Shown here one piece after another: positions 35,262 through 47,050 of a DNA stretch of 64,000 nt. The notes beneath the pieces were generated by a model. That model was given only the letters and a program-made list of their open reading frames with translations, ran no database searches and had not been told where the DNA came from. Source of the DNA: Moniliophthora roreri (Eukaryota > Basidiomycota > Agaricomycetes > Agaricales > Marasmiaceae); contig LATX02000254.1 of NCBI GenBank assembly GCA_001466705.2, positions 122,736 through 186,735 on the forward strand. Reading direction: 5' to 3'. Position numbers and translations under genes: made by a program. The first letter of the stretch is position 1. Each line of letters begins with the position of its first letter.

Positions 35262-38200
35262 CTCAGTGAATCTTCTCCAGTGAACTGGTTTAACCTTTGC
35301 CTTCTTCCAGTCTTCATCATCAATATACTTGAGCTTGTTCCCAGTATGGAAACCAGCATCCTTGAAGCATTTGGAGATACCTGTATCACTGAGCCCTGCA
35401 TCCTTGCACCACTTATATATGTCAATTGGGTTTGCATTCTTCTCTAGACTGATAATAGGAGGACTTGATGAGCATTGCTTGAATGACTTTGTGGGGGTTT
35501 GCAGCTATGCTATATGTGGGTATGGCATTCCCATATAAGGAGCAGAGTAGTATGGATGATAGGAAGATGCTGTAGGTGTGACAGAGGGCATTCCCAGATA
35601 TGCAACTGGATATCCAGAACACATTGGAGCTTCTGGGAGAGGGGCAGCAGAAGGGGCAGCAGGAGTAGGCATTGGAGTGGGCATTGGAGCAGACATTGGA
35701 GCAGACATAGGTGCCACATCTTTAATAGCTTGGTTCTGCTTGAAGAATACACTGCCTAATGGTGGCATCTGATAATCTGTCTCATTATGCCACTGGATCT
35801 CATCAGACTATGATAGTAAGTGTACTAAGAGAGAAATGCACTACTGCTTGAGCCCATATCTTACACCAATTGTCATCCAGCTCAAAATGCCAATTCCAAG
35901 TATGGTAGTAATAGCAATGTATCTTCTTATGGGTAGGACACTAGCTGATTTTATACATCATGTGAAGTTTGTCAACAATAGATTTCAACTTTTCATTGAG
36001 ATTCCTCTGTACATGTCATCAGATTTGGTAAATGGCAGCAAAAGAAATCACATACAAAATTGCCAATTAGTGATTCAAGACTAGTAGGTGGAGAGTTCTC
36101 TGCAGGAGCAGGTGGAACATAGTCTGCTGCCCAAGGCTACCATCACACAAAATGTCAAAAGGCACTAACAGGTTACTGGCAGCTAAAACACCAGAAACTC
36201 ACCAGTGCCTGGTAATAGGTAGATATATCTATAATGGAACTGTAATATAACTTGACTTGATCAGTGATAGAGGTTATAACAACCATGTGACTTGTACTCA
36301 CTGGTTTTGTATAGGATATAACCCCCTTATAACTGGTTATAGGTGGTTATGAGCAGTTATAGAGGGTGTCTTGGGTTTTTGGTGTCAGGACTGTTCTTAG
36401 AGGTCTGGATGTGTTTCCATGGGATTAACATGAGGTATGTGGAGTCATGTACAGGAAGTTGGGGAGGAAACTGTTGTTGTTGTGACTCTAAGGAATAATG
36501 TTTGGGTGACATGTCATCACATGAGTGAAGACCCCTGCAATCATTTGTTTATTTTGCTCAATGATTTTCAATCTCCACTGTTTCCTTCTTTCCTTCATAC
36601 CACCACTATTACCATCCTTCCCCTATCTCTGTCACTCCCTCATCATCCTCTTGCCGTCATCATCGTCCCCTCATCGTCATCCCCTCATCGTCATCATCCC
36701 CTCACCAACATTGTCCCCTCTTCAACATTGTCCCCTCATGTTAGGACTATGCAAGAGGAGAGGGAACAAGGACACATATGGCTGAACAGTAAGGAGAATA
36801 CTGTATGAAGATCACCATACAGAAGAGGAGGGTTCGCTGAGGCTATTGGCAACAGTACTACTGAACTACAGAAAACTCAGCCAAGATGAAGAGTCTCTGC
36901 ATGAGTGATGATGAGAGCAAGTAGAGATGAGTAGAGCATAGAACAACGTTAATTTTCCACTTAGGGTATATTGGTAGAATACAGTAGTTTATATCTACTG
37001 GAAGAGAATACAACGTGGAGAATGTATGTAGTCCATGAGGACAATGACCAAGATGTCACTACAAGAAAACGTGTTGTAAGATGTACAATGGTGGAGATTA
37101 ATAGAACATGTAGGTTATGATGAAGGAGACCCATAAGCATGTCTTGTACAGGTTATGGCTGAGCTGAGTCGTATGAGCATAACACCTTATCAACATTATC
37201 CCCTCATTATCATTGTCCCCTTCTCAACACTGTCCTCTTGTTGACAATAATGCAGTGAAACCCTTTCTGGATCCATAGTTGCAGAGTCTGGGTATAATTG
37301 GTGTGTTTTGCTGGCTGTTGTTGCACAAGCCTTCATTGACCATCTACATCCAGTTATCTCAGAACTGATCAACCCCATTGAACACAAGCCCTTGAAGATT
37401 CCAAGTATCCTGTACTAAGTGAGTGACATGTCTCAGCTATGGGTGAGACTTATTTACAAGTTATATATGCACATATAGATACAGTTTTACCCAATTCAAT
37501 TTACATAAAGAGATGACGGGTGTAAATCTCAGTCTCTGCCTTTGAACTCTGTGTGAGTGGGTAAGCTAAAGGTCCACAAGTGAAGCTTGTTCATATTTTT
37601 GCATAAGTTTGTAAATAGTATAAAACCATGGTTTCATTTGTGATATCTGTGTTGACATTGTCCTTTCAGAATACATTTTGTAACTCAAGATTCTGCCTCT
37701 GAGATCATTGGTATGCTGAGTAGTCAGACACTGGGTTTACATACTTGTTTGGATGTACATAGATAGATAGATGCCAATATACTTTTGAATTTAATTTGCA
37801 ATTTCTAATGCTAGAGCAACAGCTAAGGTGTAGTGCATATCTGCAGTGGTCTGCTCACACTGCCAATAACTGGTAATGGGTGGTTATAGAGAGTTATGAC
37901 ACTACTAATTGGTGATAACTACCCTAACTGGCCTTAACCACCCAAACCAGCCTTAACCACCATCACCTGCCATAACGACCTTAACTGGTTATGATTGTTT
38001 GCTAACCCACCAAGAGCCCCATTTACTAGTCATGTCAAATCACAGACTTCATAACAAGTTGGTGGAGGGTCACAACAAATCATAAGTAACATAACCACCC
38101 CTCCTCCCCCCTCTCTTTGCCATAACCTCCATAACTGGGGATCTCTAGGTATATGGGGGTGTTCACGAGTCTTGGGTGTTATTCCTTAGTCATGTCAACT

Positions 38201-39194
38201 TGCCATTTTATGCAATAACAATCCCTATAGGTTAGAGAAAGCTTTATATAAGGAAGGAGAAAACACTTACTGGAAGTTGGGTATTAGGCTTGAGCAGTTG
38301 GCTCATGGTAATCATAACCTTGCATTGAGCCTTCTTGTCACAATTCATAGCCTTTATGTCATCTGTCATTAACTTGAAGCCAGCTTCATCTACAATTGGA
38401 AGCTCTGCACCTGTCTTTTGTCTCTTAGAGACAGTTGACTTCCCATTCTTTGTGAACAACCAGATCATTGATGGAATGACAAGATTCTTGGCACTGCAAT
38501 GTACCATGTTTGCACACATCTTGAGAAAATCCTGATATGTATCAGTATTGGTCAAGGTGTGAGGACCAAAGAGATGAGAATCTCTTATAATAACCTTTGA
38601 AGCACTATGCCTAGACTTGGCTGGCTCCTTCAGCTCCCCAAGAACTTCTACATATAACCTGATGCAGAAGCTCTCTTGCTCCACCTCTTCTTTCTCTGCA
38701 GTCTTCTGTGGTCACTCACAAGGACACTTTATGGCAGCATGAGTGCTTGGAGTGAGGCTGGAGGGCTTCTGAGCATTTTGACAAGCTAACAGTCATGCTT
38801 CAGCCTTGTCCATAACATGACAGTAAAGTGCCTCACCAAATGGATTGGGCTGCTCCTCATCACTAGAAATTTCAAATATGTCTGCATCTGGATCTGGGCC
38901 TGGCTTCTCACTGATAGCACACATGTGCTTATAGAAATTAGAGCCAGGTTAGAGGGGTGATGAGATTGAGTGGATATGTTTAGTAGACTTTCCACTAGGG
39001 GTCTAGAACAGAGGAGCAAGCTCATATTCATTAGCTTGATTCTGTATACAGTCAAATTCAGCAAATAACTCATTTGTTCTGGGACTGAAAGTGATGGAGT
39101 TAATATCATTTGATGCCAAAGGTGGAGATGAGTCAATATTGATGACAGGTTGACTGTTTCTTGCTGGGATTTTGATTGTAAATGAGCCTGCCAT
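35262..39194 (-). pseudogene. element-linked gene of unknown function, split and decayed
   Basis: The N-terminal part starts at 39194 (MAGSFTIKIPARNSQPVIN) and continues through broken pieces with an acidic stretch (FEISSDEEQPNPFG) to a longer open segment at 38244-38684 with HSASKVIIRDSHLFGP. A second part at 35505-35768 is a Pro/Met/Ala-rich linker (APMSAPMPTPMPTPA), and 35262-35450 encodes a charged C-terminal domain (NPIDIYKWCKDAGLSD, KVKPVHWRRFTEKYCK, stop). About 2 kb of low-complexity DNA lies between the parts. I know such proteins only as uncharacterised, repeated agaricomycete genes. That both parts belong to one gene is inference. Confidence 0.4.
36230..38180. repeat. low-complexity region
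   Basis: GGTTAT-type motifs cluster at about 36,300-36,365 and their reverse form (ATAACC/TTAACC) at about 37,860-38,130. A C/T-rich CATCATCCCCTCATCG-like minisatellite lies at about 36,590-36,745. No supportable gene; short open frames here are repeat artefacts. Confidence 0.5.
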
Positions 39195-40600
39195 TCATAT
39201 CAGCATGATAGCAGTCTATTTGAAGCTGATATGCATGAGGAGCCTCTGGTTCTGGCAGCTTTTTGTGGAGCTTAGAAGATGATTCTAGTTTGTGCAGATT
39301 GAACAGATTTCACAGTCAAAAATACTTTCCTGACATACTGGGTGGCATTAGAGAGCATTCTGAATAATTTAGAGTAGAGCACAACAAATGAAAACAGGTG
39401 GAAGTGGTGTATATAGCAAGAATGGCCTTTAATGGATTATTTTCATTTATTCGGATTTTTCTCTACTTTTACACACCACTTTTCACATGTGTCACAAGGA
39501 TTTCACAAACTGCTGTAGAGCCCAGGCTTGCTTCTGGAGATTCAATCCAACTTCAATTAGTCTTAACCTTACTCTCTGCTCCTTAAGCACTTTAATATTT
39601 ATTTCTTGATGTACAATACATCTCAAGTCATTTTCATTTAGCTGTAACAGGTACAACTATGTTTGATTCATCCTGCTGGAAAGAGACTGGCTACTTCAAA
39701 ATTAGCATCTACTAAAGGCCCACTATAAGAGAAAGGGAGTTCCAGCATACTAGTTACTTAGAGCTGTAGGTTCTAATACCTTTAAGTAACTATTGAGGGC
39801 CAGTTACATTAAGATTGATGTCTATATAGTTTTATATGCAACCCAAATGGATTATTGGCAATAGTCAATATTAGTGCAGCAGGACTAGTTTGAAGTTCTA
39901 ATACATTCTATTAAATAGCTATATACAAGCTTATCCCTCACTATATAGCCCAATGTACTAATATACTATAGAGTACTAAAGTATTTTGAAGTGCTTGATA
40001 TTAGCATTGAATCTCTGGGGGCAAGCCTAGGCTTCAGATAATGTTATTAGGCACAGGCTCAGGAAAAAATTTTGCAATTCTACAAAATTCTTGACTCTGC
40101 TGTAAGAAAAAATATAATATATTTATCACACTATATAGAGTATCCCAAAGTACTTATCTACTATTCTACTTGTTGCTATATCTCAGAAGAGGCTATTCTC
40201 TTTGAGCCTTCTATTCTTTTCATTGCTTAAATATAGTACATATAATATAGATAATAACTACTCTATTATGCAGTTTAATCTCTATTGGAGGTAAAAGGAA
40301 GTCTACAAAGCATACTCTTGCTGTAATGGGGTTGACAGATATGTTGCATGCCAGAATCATATAACCTGATCCAGCTAGTACTCCACTAGTGTGACCTTAT
40401 GCTGCTCAATAGCCTACTAGCACTTGGTATTAGCTTAAAAAAAGCACATATTCAATTTAAATAAACTACTATATGTGATCTATTGCCTGCAAATGTTTAG
40501 TGGCTAGAAAAAACTTCAGAGACTTATGTATTAGATTATTTAGTGTCTTTTAGAATCTCAAGGCCAAACCTCTGGAAACAGGTTCTGGAAGGCTTTTTGG
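39195..40600. other. AT-rich, nothing recognised
   Basis: Very AT-rich sequence with no long open frame and no family signature on either strand. It may be old element DNA degraded beyond recognition. Confidence 0.5.
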
Positions 40601-41010
40601 TAATTATAAAGGCCTGATCATCTGGTAATAGCAGAAATATGAAAGGTTAAACAAATAGAGGGTGAAAATGTTGAACATAGTAGTAGTTCATTGTAAATAG
40701 AAGAAAGGCATATAAGGTAATATGCAGAAGCTACAGTACCCATATAGCATACAATGTCTATAGAGAGAAATTGAAGGTTGTACTGTCTAATAGCAAATCT
40801 CCAAATATAAACAGCTAGTTAAATTTGTACATTAGAATAATTATAAACAATAAGATATAAAATGTTATACACCTTGCAGAATGCATCTAGTTTGATGCTG
40901 TGAGATTCCCAGACAGGAATTGAGACCCCTGCCTATGTTTTTCTGTGGCCTACACCAAGAGTCAGAATAGTGAGTAGAGCTTTACTATTATAGACTCTAG
41001 AGATACCTAC
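40600..41010 (-). other. decayed 3' exons of the long microexon gene
   Basis: Aligns with the last two exons and introns of the short copy (22,462-22,990), but the reading frames are broken. The penultimate exon lacks the short copy's in-frame reading, and the final exon meets a stop early (about FNFSL then TAG). If the TAA triplet at 41011-41013 is used as a terminal codon, this region would be untranslated. Confidence 0.5.
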
Positions 41011-44000
41011 TTACTAGAAGTTAGAATTAAGCTCAAGATAGTTAGTAAGAGTCTATTGTCATATACTGCAGAGACACTCACTTGCTGAGGGTTAGAATAA
41101 AGTCAAAGATAGTTAATGGGGCTCTATTGTCACAAATTGTAGTAACACCTACATGCTAAAAGTCAGATTCAAGTCCAGAACAGTTAGTAGAGCTTTGTTG
41201 TCACACATTGCAGGAATACTCACTTGCTAAAGGTCATAAACAATTCCAGGACATTTAGAAGGGCTCTATTGTCACATATTGTGGAAAACTTACAAACTGA
41301 AAATCAGAATCAAGTTTAAAATAGTCAGTAGCTCTATTGTTATATATTGTAAAAGCACTCACAAGCTAGAAGTCAGAATCAATTTCAGAACATAAGTAGG
41401 GCTCTATTTGTCACACATAGTGAGAATACTTACTTGCTGCAAGTAAGAAGTAAGTCCAGTACAGTCAGAAGGGCTCTATTATTATAGATTGTAGGAATGC
41501 TCACTTGCTGAGAGACAGAATCAGGTCCAGTGCAGTTAGTAGAGCTCTATTGCTACAACATTGAGAGAATGCTCACAAACTGAAAGTCAGAATTAGGTTT
41601 AGAATAGTCAGTAGAGCTCTATTGACACAGATTATAGAAAAACTTACTTGCTAAGAGTTGGAATCAAGTTCAAAGCAGTCCAGTCAATAGAGCTCTATTG
41701 ACACAGATTGCAGAAATACTTACTGCCTAAGATTGAAAATCAAGTTTAGACCAGTTGGTAGGTTTCCATTACTACAGACTGTAAGAATACTTACTGCCTG
41801 AAAGCCAGAACCAAGTCCAGAACAGTTAGTTGAAATCTATTATCACAGATTGTAGAAACACTTACAAACTAAAAGTTGAAGTTAAGTTCAGGAAAGTCAG
41901 TAGAGCTTCATTGTTACAGATTGAAGGAGCACCTACAAGCTAGAAGTCAAAATCAAGTCCAGAACAGTCAGAAGGGTGCTATTGCCACATATTGTAGGAA
42001 TGCTCACTGTCTGAAAGTCAGAATAAAGTCCAGAACAGTTGGTCAGGCTCTATTGTTGCATATTGTAAGAATGCTTACAAACTGAAAGTCAGAAGGAAGT
42101 CCAGAACAGTCAGTTGGCTTTATTGCTACAGACTGCAGGAATACTCACTTGCTAAAAGTTATAAAAAAAGTCCAGCATAGTCAGTAGAACTCTATTGTTA
42201 TGGATTGTGAAAATACTTACTGCCTGAGAGACAGTCAAGTTCAGAACAGTCAGTAGAGCTCTATTATCACACATTGTGAGAATACTCACATGCTAAGAGT
42301 CAGAATAAAGAGCAGTCAGCATGGCTCCATTGTCACACATTGTAGAAATACTTACAATCTAGAAGTTAGATCCAGTAGATTTAGTAAAGCTCTATTGCTA
42401 CAGATTATAAGAAGACTCACTTGCTGAGAATTGGAATCATGTTCAGAATAGTCAGTAGAGTTCAATTGTCACAAGTTGTAGTAATACTTACTGCCTTAAA
42501 GTTGAAATCAGGTTCAGGACAGTCAGCAGAGTTCTACCACCATATAAGAATGCTCACATGCTAAGAGTAAGAATTAAGGACAGTTAGTGTGCCTCTATTG
42601 TTACATATTGTAGAAACACTTACAACCTAAAAATCAGAACCAGCACTTTCAGTAAAGTTCTATTGCTACAGATTGCAGAAATACTCACTTGCTGAACATT
42701 AGAATTATATTCAGAGTAGTTAGTAGAGTTCCATTGTTACAAATTGTAAGATTACTCACTGCCTAAAAGTCAGAAGTAATTCCAGCACAGTTGGTATAGC
42801 TCCATTATCATAGATTATAGGAATACTTACAACCTAAGAATCAAGTCCAGCACAGTTAGTAGAGCTCTGTCACACATTGTAGGAATACTCACATGCTATG
42901 AGTTATAATCAAGTTTAAAACAGTCAGTGGCTTCATTATCACACATTATAGAAATACTAACAGGCTAAGTCAGAATCAAGTCCAGAACAGTTAGTAGAGC
43001 TTTATTGTCACATAGTATGAGAATACTTACTTGCTAGAAGTCAGAACCAAGTTCAGAACAGTTAGCAGGGCTCTATTATTATAAATTGTAGGAATACTTA
43101 CTGCCTGAAAGTTAAAATTAAGTTCAGAATAGTTAGTAGAGCTTTATTTTTACAAATTGTAACACTCACTTGCTAAGGGTCAGAGTCAAGTTTAAAAGAG
43201 TCAGTAGGGCGCTATAGTCACATATTGTAGAAATACATACTGCCTGAAAGTTAGAATCAAGCCCAATACAGTCAGTAAAGCTCTATTGTCATGCATTATA
43301 GAAACACTTGCTGCCTAAGAGTTAGAATCAAGTTTAAAACAATCAGAAGAGCACTATTATTATGCATTGTGAAAACACTCACTACCTGAGAGTCAGAATC
43401 AAGCCCAGCACAATCAGTAGAGCTCTACTGTCACAAATTGCAAGAATACTCACATGCTGAGAGTCAGAATCAAGTCCAGCCCAGTCAGTAGGACTCTATT
43501 GTTACAGATTATAGAAACACTTACTGCCTGAGAGTCAGAATCAAGTCAAGCATAGTTAGTAAGGCTCTACTGTCACACATTGTTGGAATACTGACAAGCT
43601 AAGAATCAGAATAAAGCACAGTCAGAGGCACTCCATTATTACAGACTGTGGAAACACTCACATGCTAAGTGTTAGAAATAAATTCAGCATAATTAGTAGA
43701 GTTCTGTTGCCACAGATTGTAGAAACACTTACTGCCTAAGCATTAGAATCAAGTTCAAGACAGTTACTAGAGCCCTATATTCATATATTTTGAGACCACT
43801 CACTGCCTAAGAGCCAGAACAAAGTGCAGAAAATTCAGTAGGATTCTGTTGTCACATATTGTAGAAACACTCACTGCCTAAAAGTCAGAATCAAGTTCAG
43901 AACAGTCAGTAGAGATCTATTGTTTCATATCATCAGAAAACTTACTTGCTAGAAGTCATAAAGATAAAGAAGTTCAGCAAGTCAGTAGGACTACATCATC

Positions 44001-47000
44001 ACAGATTGTAGAAAAACTCACTGCCTATGAATTAGAATAGAGCCCAGAACAGTTAGTAAGGCTCCATTATCACATATTGTGGGAACACTTACTGTCTGAA
44101 AGTTAGAATAAAGTCCAGCACAGTCAGTAAGGCTCTATTATCACAATTGTGGAAATACTCACAATCTAGAAGTCAGAATTAAGTCCAGCACAGTTATTAA
44201 AGCTCTACTGCCACAGATTGTAGGAACACCTACTGCCTGAGAGTCAGAATCAAGCCCAGCACAATCAGCAGAGCTTTTCTGTTACTATTTGTGAGAACAC
44301 TCACCTCCTAAGGGTTGGAATCAAGTCCAGAACAGTTAGTAGTACTCTACTGTGACACTTAGTAGAAATACTTACAAACTAAGCATAAGTAAGTTCAGAA
44401 TGGTCAGTAGGGCTCTATTGACATACTTTATAGGAGCACTCACTGTCTAAAAGTCAGAACCAAGTCAAAGATAGTTAGTAGGCTCCATAGTGAGAGATTG
44501 TAGAAACACTTACTGGCTAAGGATTAGAATTAAGTCCAGCTCAGTCAGTAGAGCTTTATTGTCACAAATTGAGAGAACACTCACTTGCTGGGGGTCAGAA
44601 TCAAGTACAGGATAGTGAGTAGAGGTCTATTGTTGCAGATTGTAAGACTACTTACTGCCTGAAAGTCAAAATCAAATTCAGAACAGTTAGTAGAGCTCTA
44701 TTGTTATATACTATGGAAATAGTTACTTGCTGAGAGTTAGAAGTGAGTTCAGAATAGCCAGTAGAGCTTTACTGTTACAGATTGTAAGACTACTCACTTC
44801 CTGAAAGTTGGAATTAAGTCCAGCATAGTTAGTGAAGCTCCATTGCCACAGATTGTGAAAACACTCACTACCTAAGAGTCAGGGTTAAGCCCAGCAGTCA
44901 GTGGAGTTCTATTATTAGAAATTATAAGAATACTCACTACCTAATAGTTAGAATCAAGTTCAATACAGTTAGTAAGCTCCATTGTCATAACTTATAGGAA
45001 TACTCACATGCTAAGGGCCACAATCAAGTCCAGAGCAGTTAGTAGAGCTCTTTTATCACACATTATGGGAGCACTTACTTGCTGAAAGTCAGAAGTGATT
45101 CCAGAACAATTAGTAGAGCTCTATTGTCACAGATTGTGAGACTACTTACAAACTAAGAGTCAGAATCAAGTCCATAACAGTCAGTGGGGCTCTGCAGTTA
45201 TAGATATGTGAATGCTAACATGCTAATAGTCAGAACCAAGTCCAGAATAGTCAGAAGAGCTCCATAGTCATACATTGCAGAAACACTCACTGCCTAAGAG
45301 TTAGAATTATGTACAAGACAATCAGTAGAGCTCCATTGTTATATATTGTAAGAATACTTACTGCCTGAAAGTCAGAATTGATTCCAGCACAGTTAGTAGG
45401 GCTCTATTGTCACAGATTGTAAGACTACCCACTGCCTGAGAGTTAGAATCAAGTTTAAAACAGTTAGTGAGACTCTATTAGAGATTATAGGAACACTTAC
45501 TTGCTAAATGTCACAAATGAATCCAGAACAGTCAGTAGGGTTATATTACCACAGATTATAGCAATACTTACTGCCTAGAAATCAAAATCAAGTCCAGTAC
45601 AGTTAGTAGAACTCTATTGTCACACATTGTAGGAACACTTACTGCCTAAAAGTCAAAATCATGTCCAGAACAGTCAGTGGAGCTCTACACATTGTGAGAA
45701 TACTTACATGCTAAGAGTTAGAATTAAGTTAAAACAATTAGTAGAGTTCTCTTGTTACAAATTATAGAGATACTCACTGTCTAGAAGTCAGAAGCAAGTA
45801 CAGTATAGTCAGTAGGATTCTATTATCACAGACTATAGAAACTGACTTGCTGAGAGTCAGAAGCAAGTTCAAGACAGTTAGTAGAGCTCTATTATTACAG
45901 ATTGTAGAGACACTCACAACCTAAGAGTTGGAATTAGGTCCAGAACAGTTAGTAGAGCTTCATTGGCACATGTTGTGGGAATATTTACAAGCTGAGAGCC
46001 AGAGTCAGGTCTAGCAAAATCAGTAGAGCTCTATTGCCACAGATTGTAAGAATGCTTACTGCCTAGAAGTTGGAATCAAGTCCAGCACAGTCAATAGGAC
46101 TTGACTGTCACATATTGTAGGATTACTTACAAGCTGGAAGTCAGAATCAAGTCCAGCACAGTCAGTAGAGGTCTATTGTGACAGATTATGAGAACACTTA
46201 CTGGCTGAGGATTAGAATCAAGTCCAGCTCAGTCAGTAACAATTTGTTGTTATAAATTGCAGGAACACTTACATGCTGAGAATTAGAAGCAAATCCAGCA
46301 CTGTCAGTAGAGTTCTATTGTCACAGATTATGCAACACTCACTTGCTAAAAGTTGAAATCAAGTTCAGAACAGTCAGTAGGGCTCTACTATTACACATTT
46401 CTGGAATACTCACATGCTAACAGTCAGGAGCAAGTTCAGGTTAGTTATTGAGGCTCTATTGTTACAGATTATAAGAACACTCACTGCCTAAGAGTCAGAA
46501 CAAAGCTCAGAATGGTCAGTAGGGTTCAATTGTAACATATTGTGAAAATACTCACCTCCTGAGAGTTAGAGTCAGATTCAGCACAGTCAGTAAGCTCTGT
46601 TGTTACAGATTGTGGGAACACTTACAAGCTGGGAGTCAGAATCAAGTCCATTACAATCAGTAGAGCTCTATTGCTACAGATTGTGGGAACACTTACTGGC
46701 TGAGAGTCAGGGATCAACTTCAGAACAGTTAGTGGAGCTTCATTGTCACACATTGTAAGAATACTTACTTGCTATAAATCATAAACAAGTTTAGCATAGT
46801 GAATGAGACTCTATTGTCACATATCATGGAAACACTCACTGGCTGAAAGTGGAAATAATGTCCAGCAGTCAGTAGGGCTCTATTATCACAGGTTGTGGGA
46901 CCACTCACTGCCTAAAGGTCAGAACCAAATCCAGCACAGTCAGTAAGGCTCCATTGTCACATATTATAGAAACACCTACTTGCTAAGAGTCAGAACCAAG

Positions 47001-47050
47001 ACCAGGACAGTCAGTAGTAGTTTATCTGCAATTGATATACACTCAACTGT
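41011..47050 (-). repeat. array of about 86 intron-like repeats separated by 3-nt exons
   Basis: By eye, 87 triplets occur about 70 bp apart. Each repeat, read on the minus strand, runs GTRAGT donor, about 30 nt, TACTAAC or TACTGAC, about 27 nt, CTCAG or CTTAG, then exactly three nucleotides before the next donor. Triplet counts (coding strand): GCA 23, CAA 19, CAT 11, TTT 6, CTT 6, ACA 5, CCA 4, GTT 3, GTA 3, ATT 2, GAG 2, GAA 1, CCT 1, and one TAA as the last. A few donors deviate: GC donor near 43,311, GTTAGT near 42,951, GTCAGT near 43,590. The first triplet (ACA, 47048-47050) follows a 56-nt intron after exon 6. Confidence 0.85.

Noticed and set aside
36437..36808. Overlapping open frames of 123 and 86 codons
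   Set aside because: Products of the CATCATCCCC-type low-complexity repeat; no conserved protein.
41011..47050. CRISPR-like array
   Set aside because: Spacing is regular, but the variable part is only 3 nt, the repeats are diverged, and the genome is clearly eukaryotic with splice signals in every unit.
41011..47050. Centromeric or subtelomeric satellite
   Set aside because: The array is flanked by in-frame exons of a gene whose sibling shows the same units in small number, and each unit has ordered splice signals; a plain satellite does not explain the phase-0 triplets.
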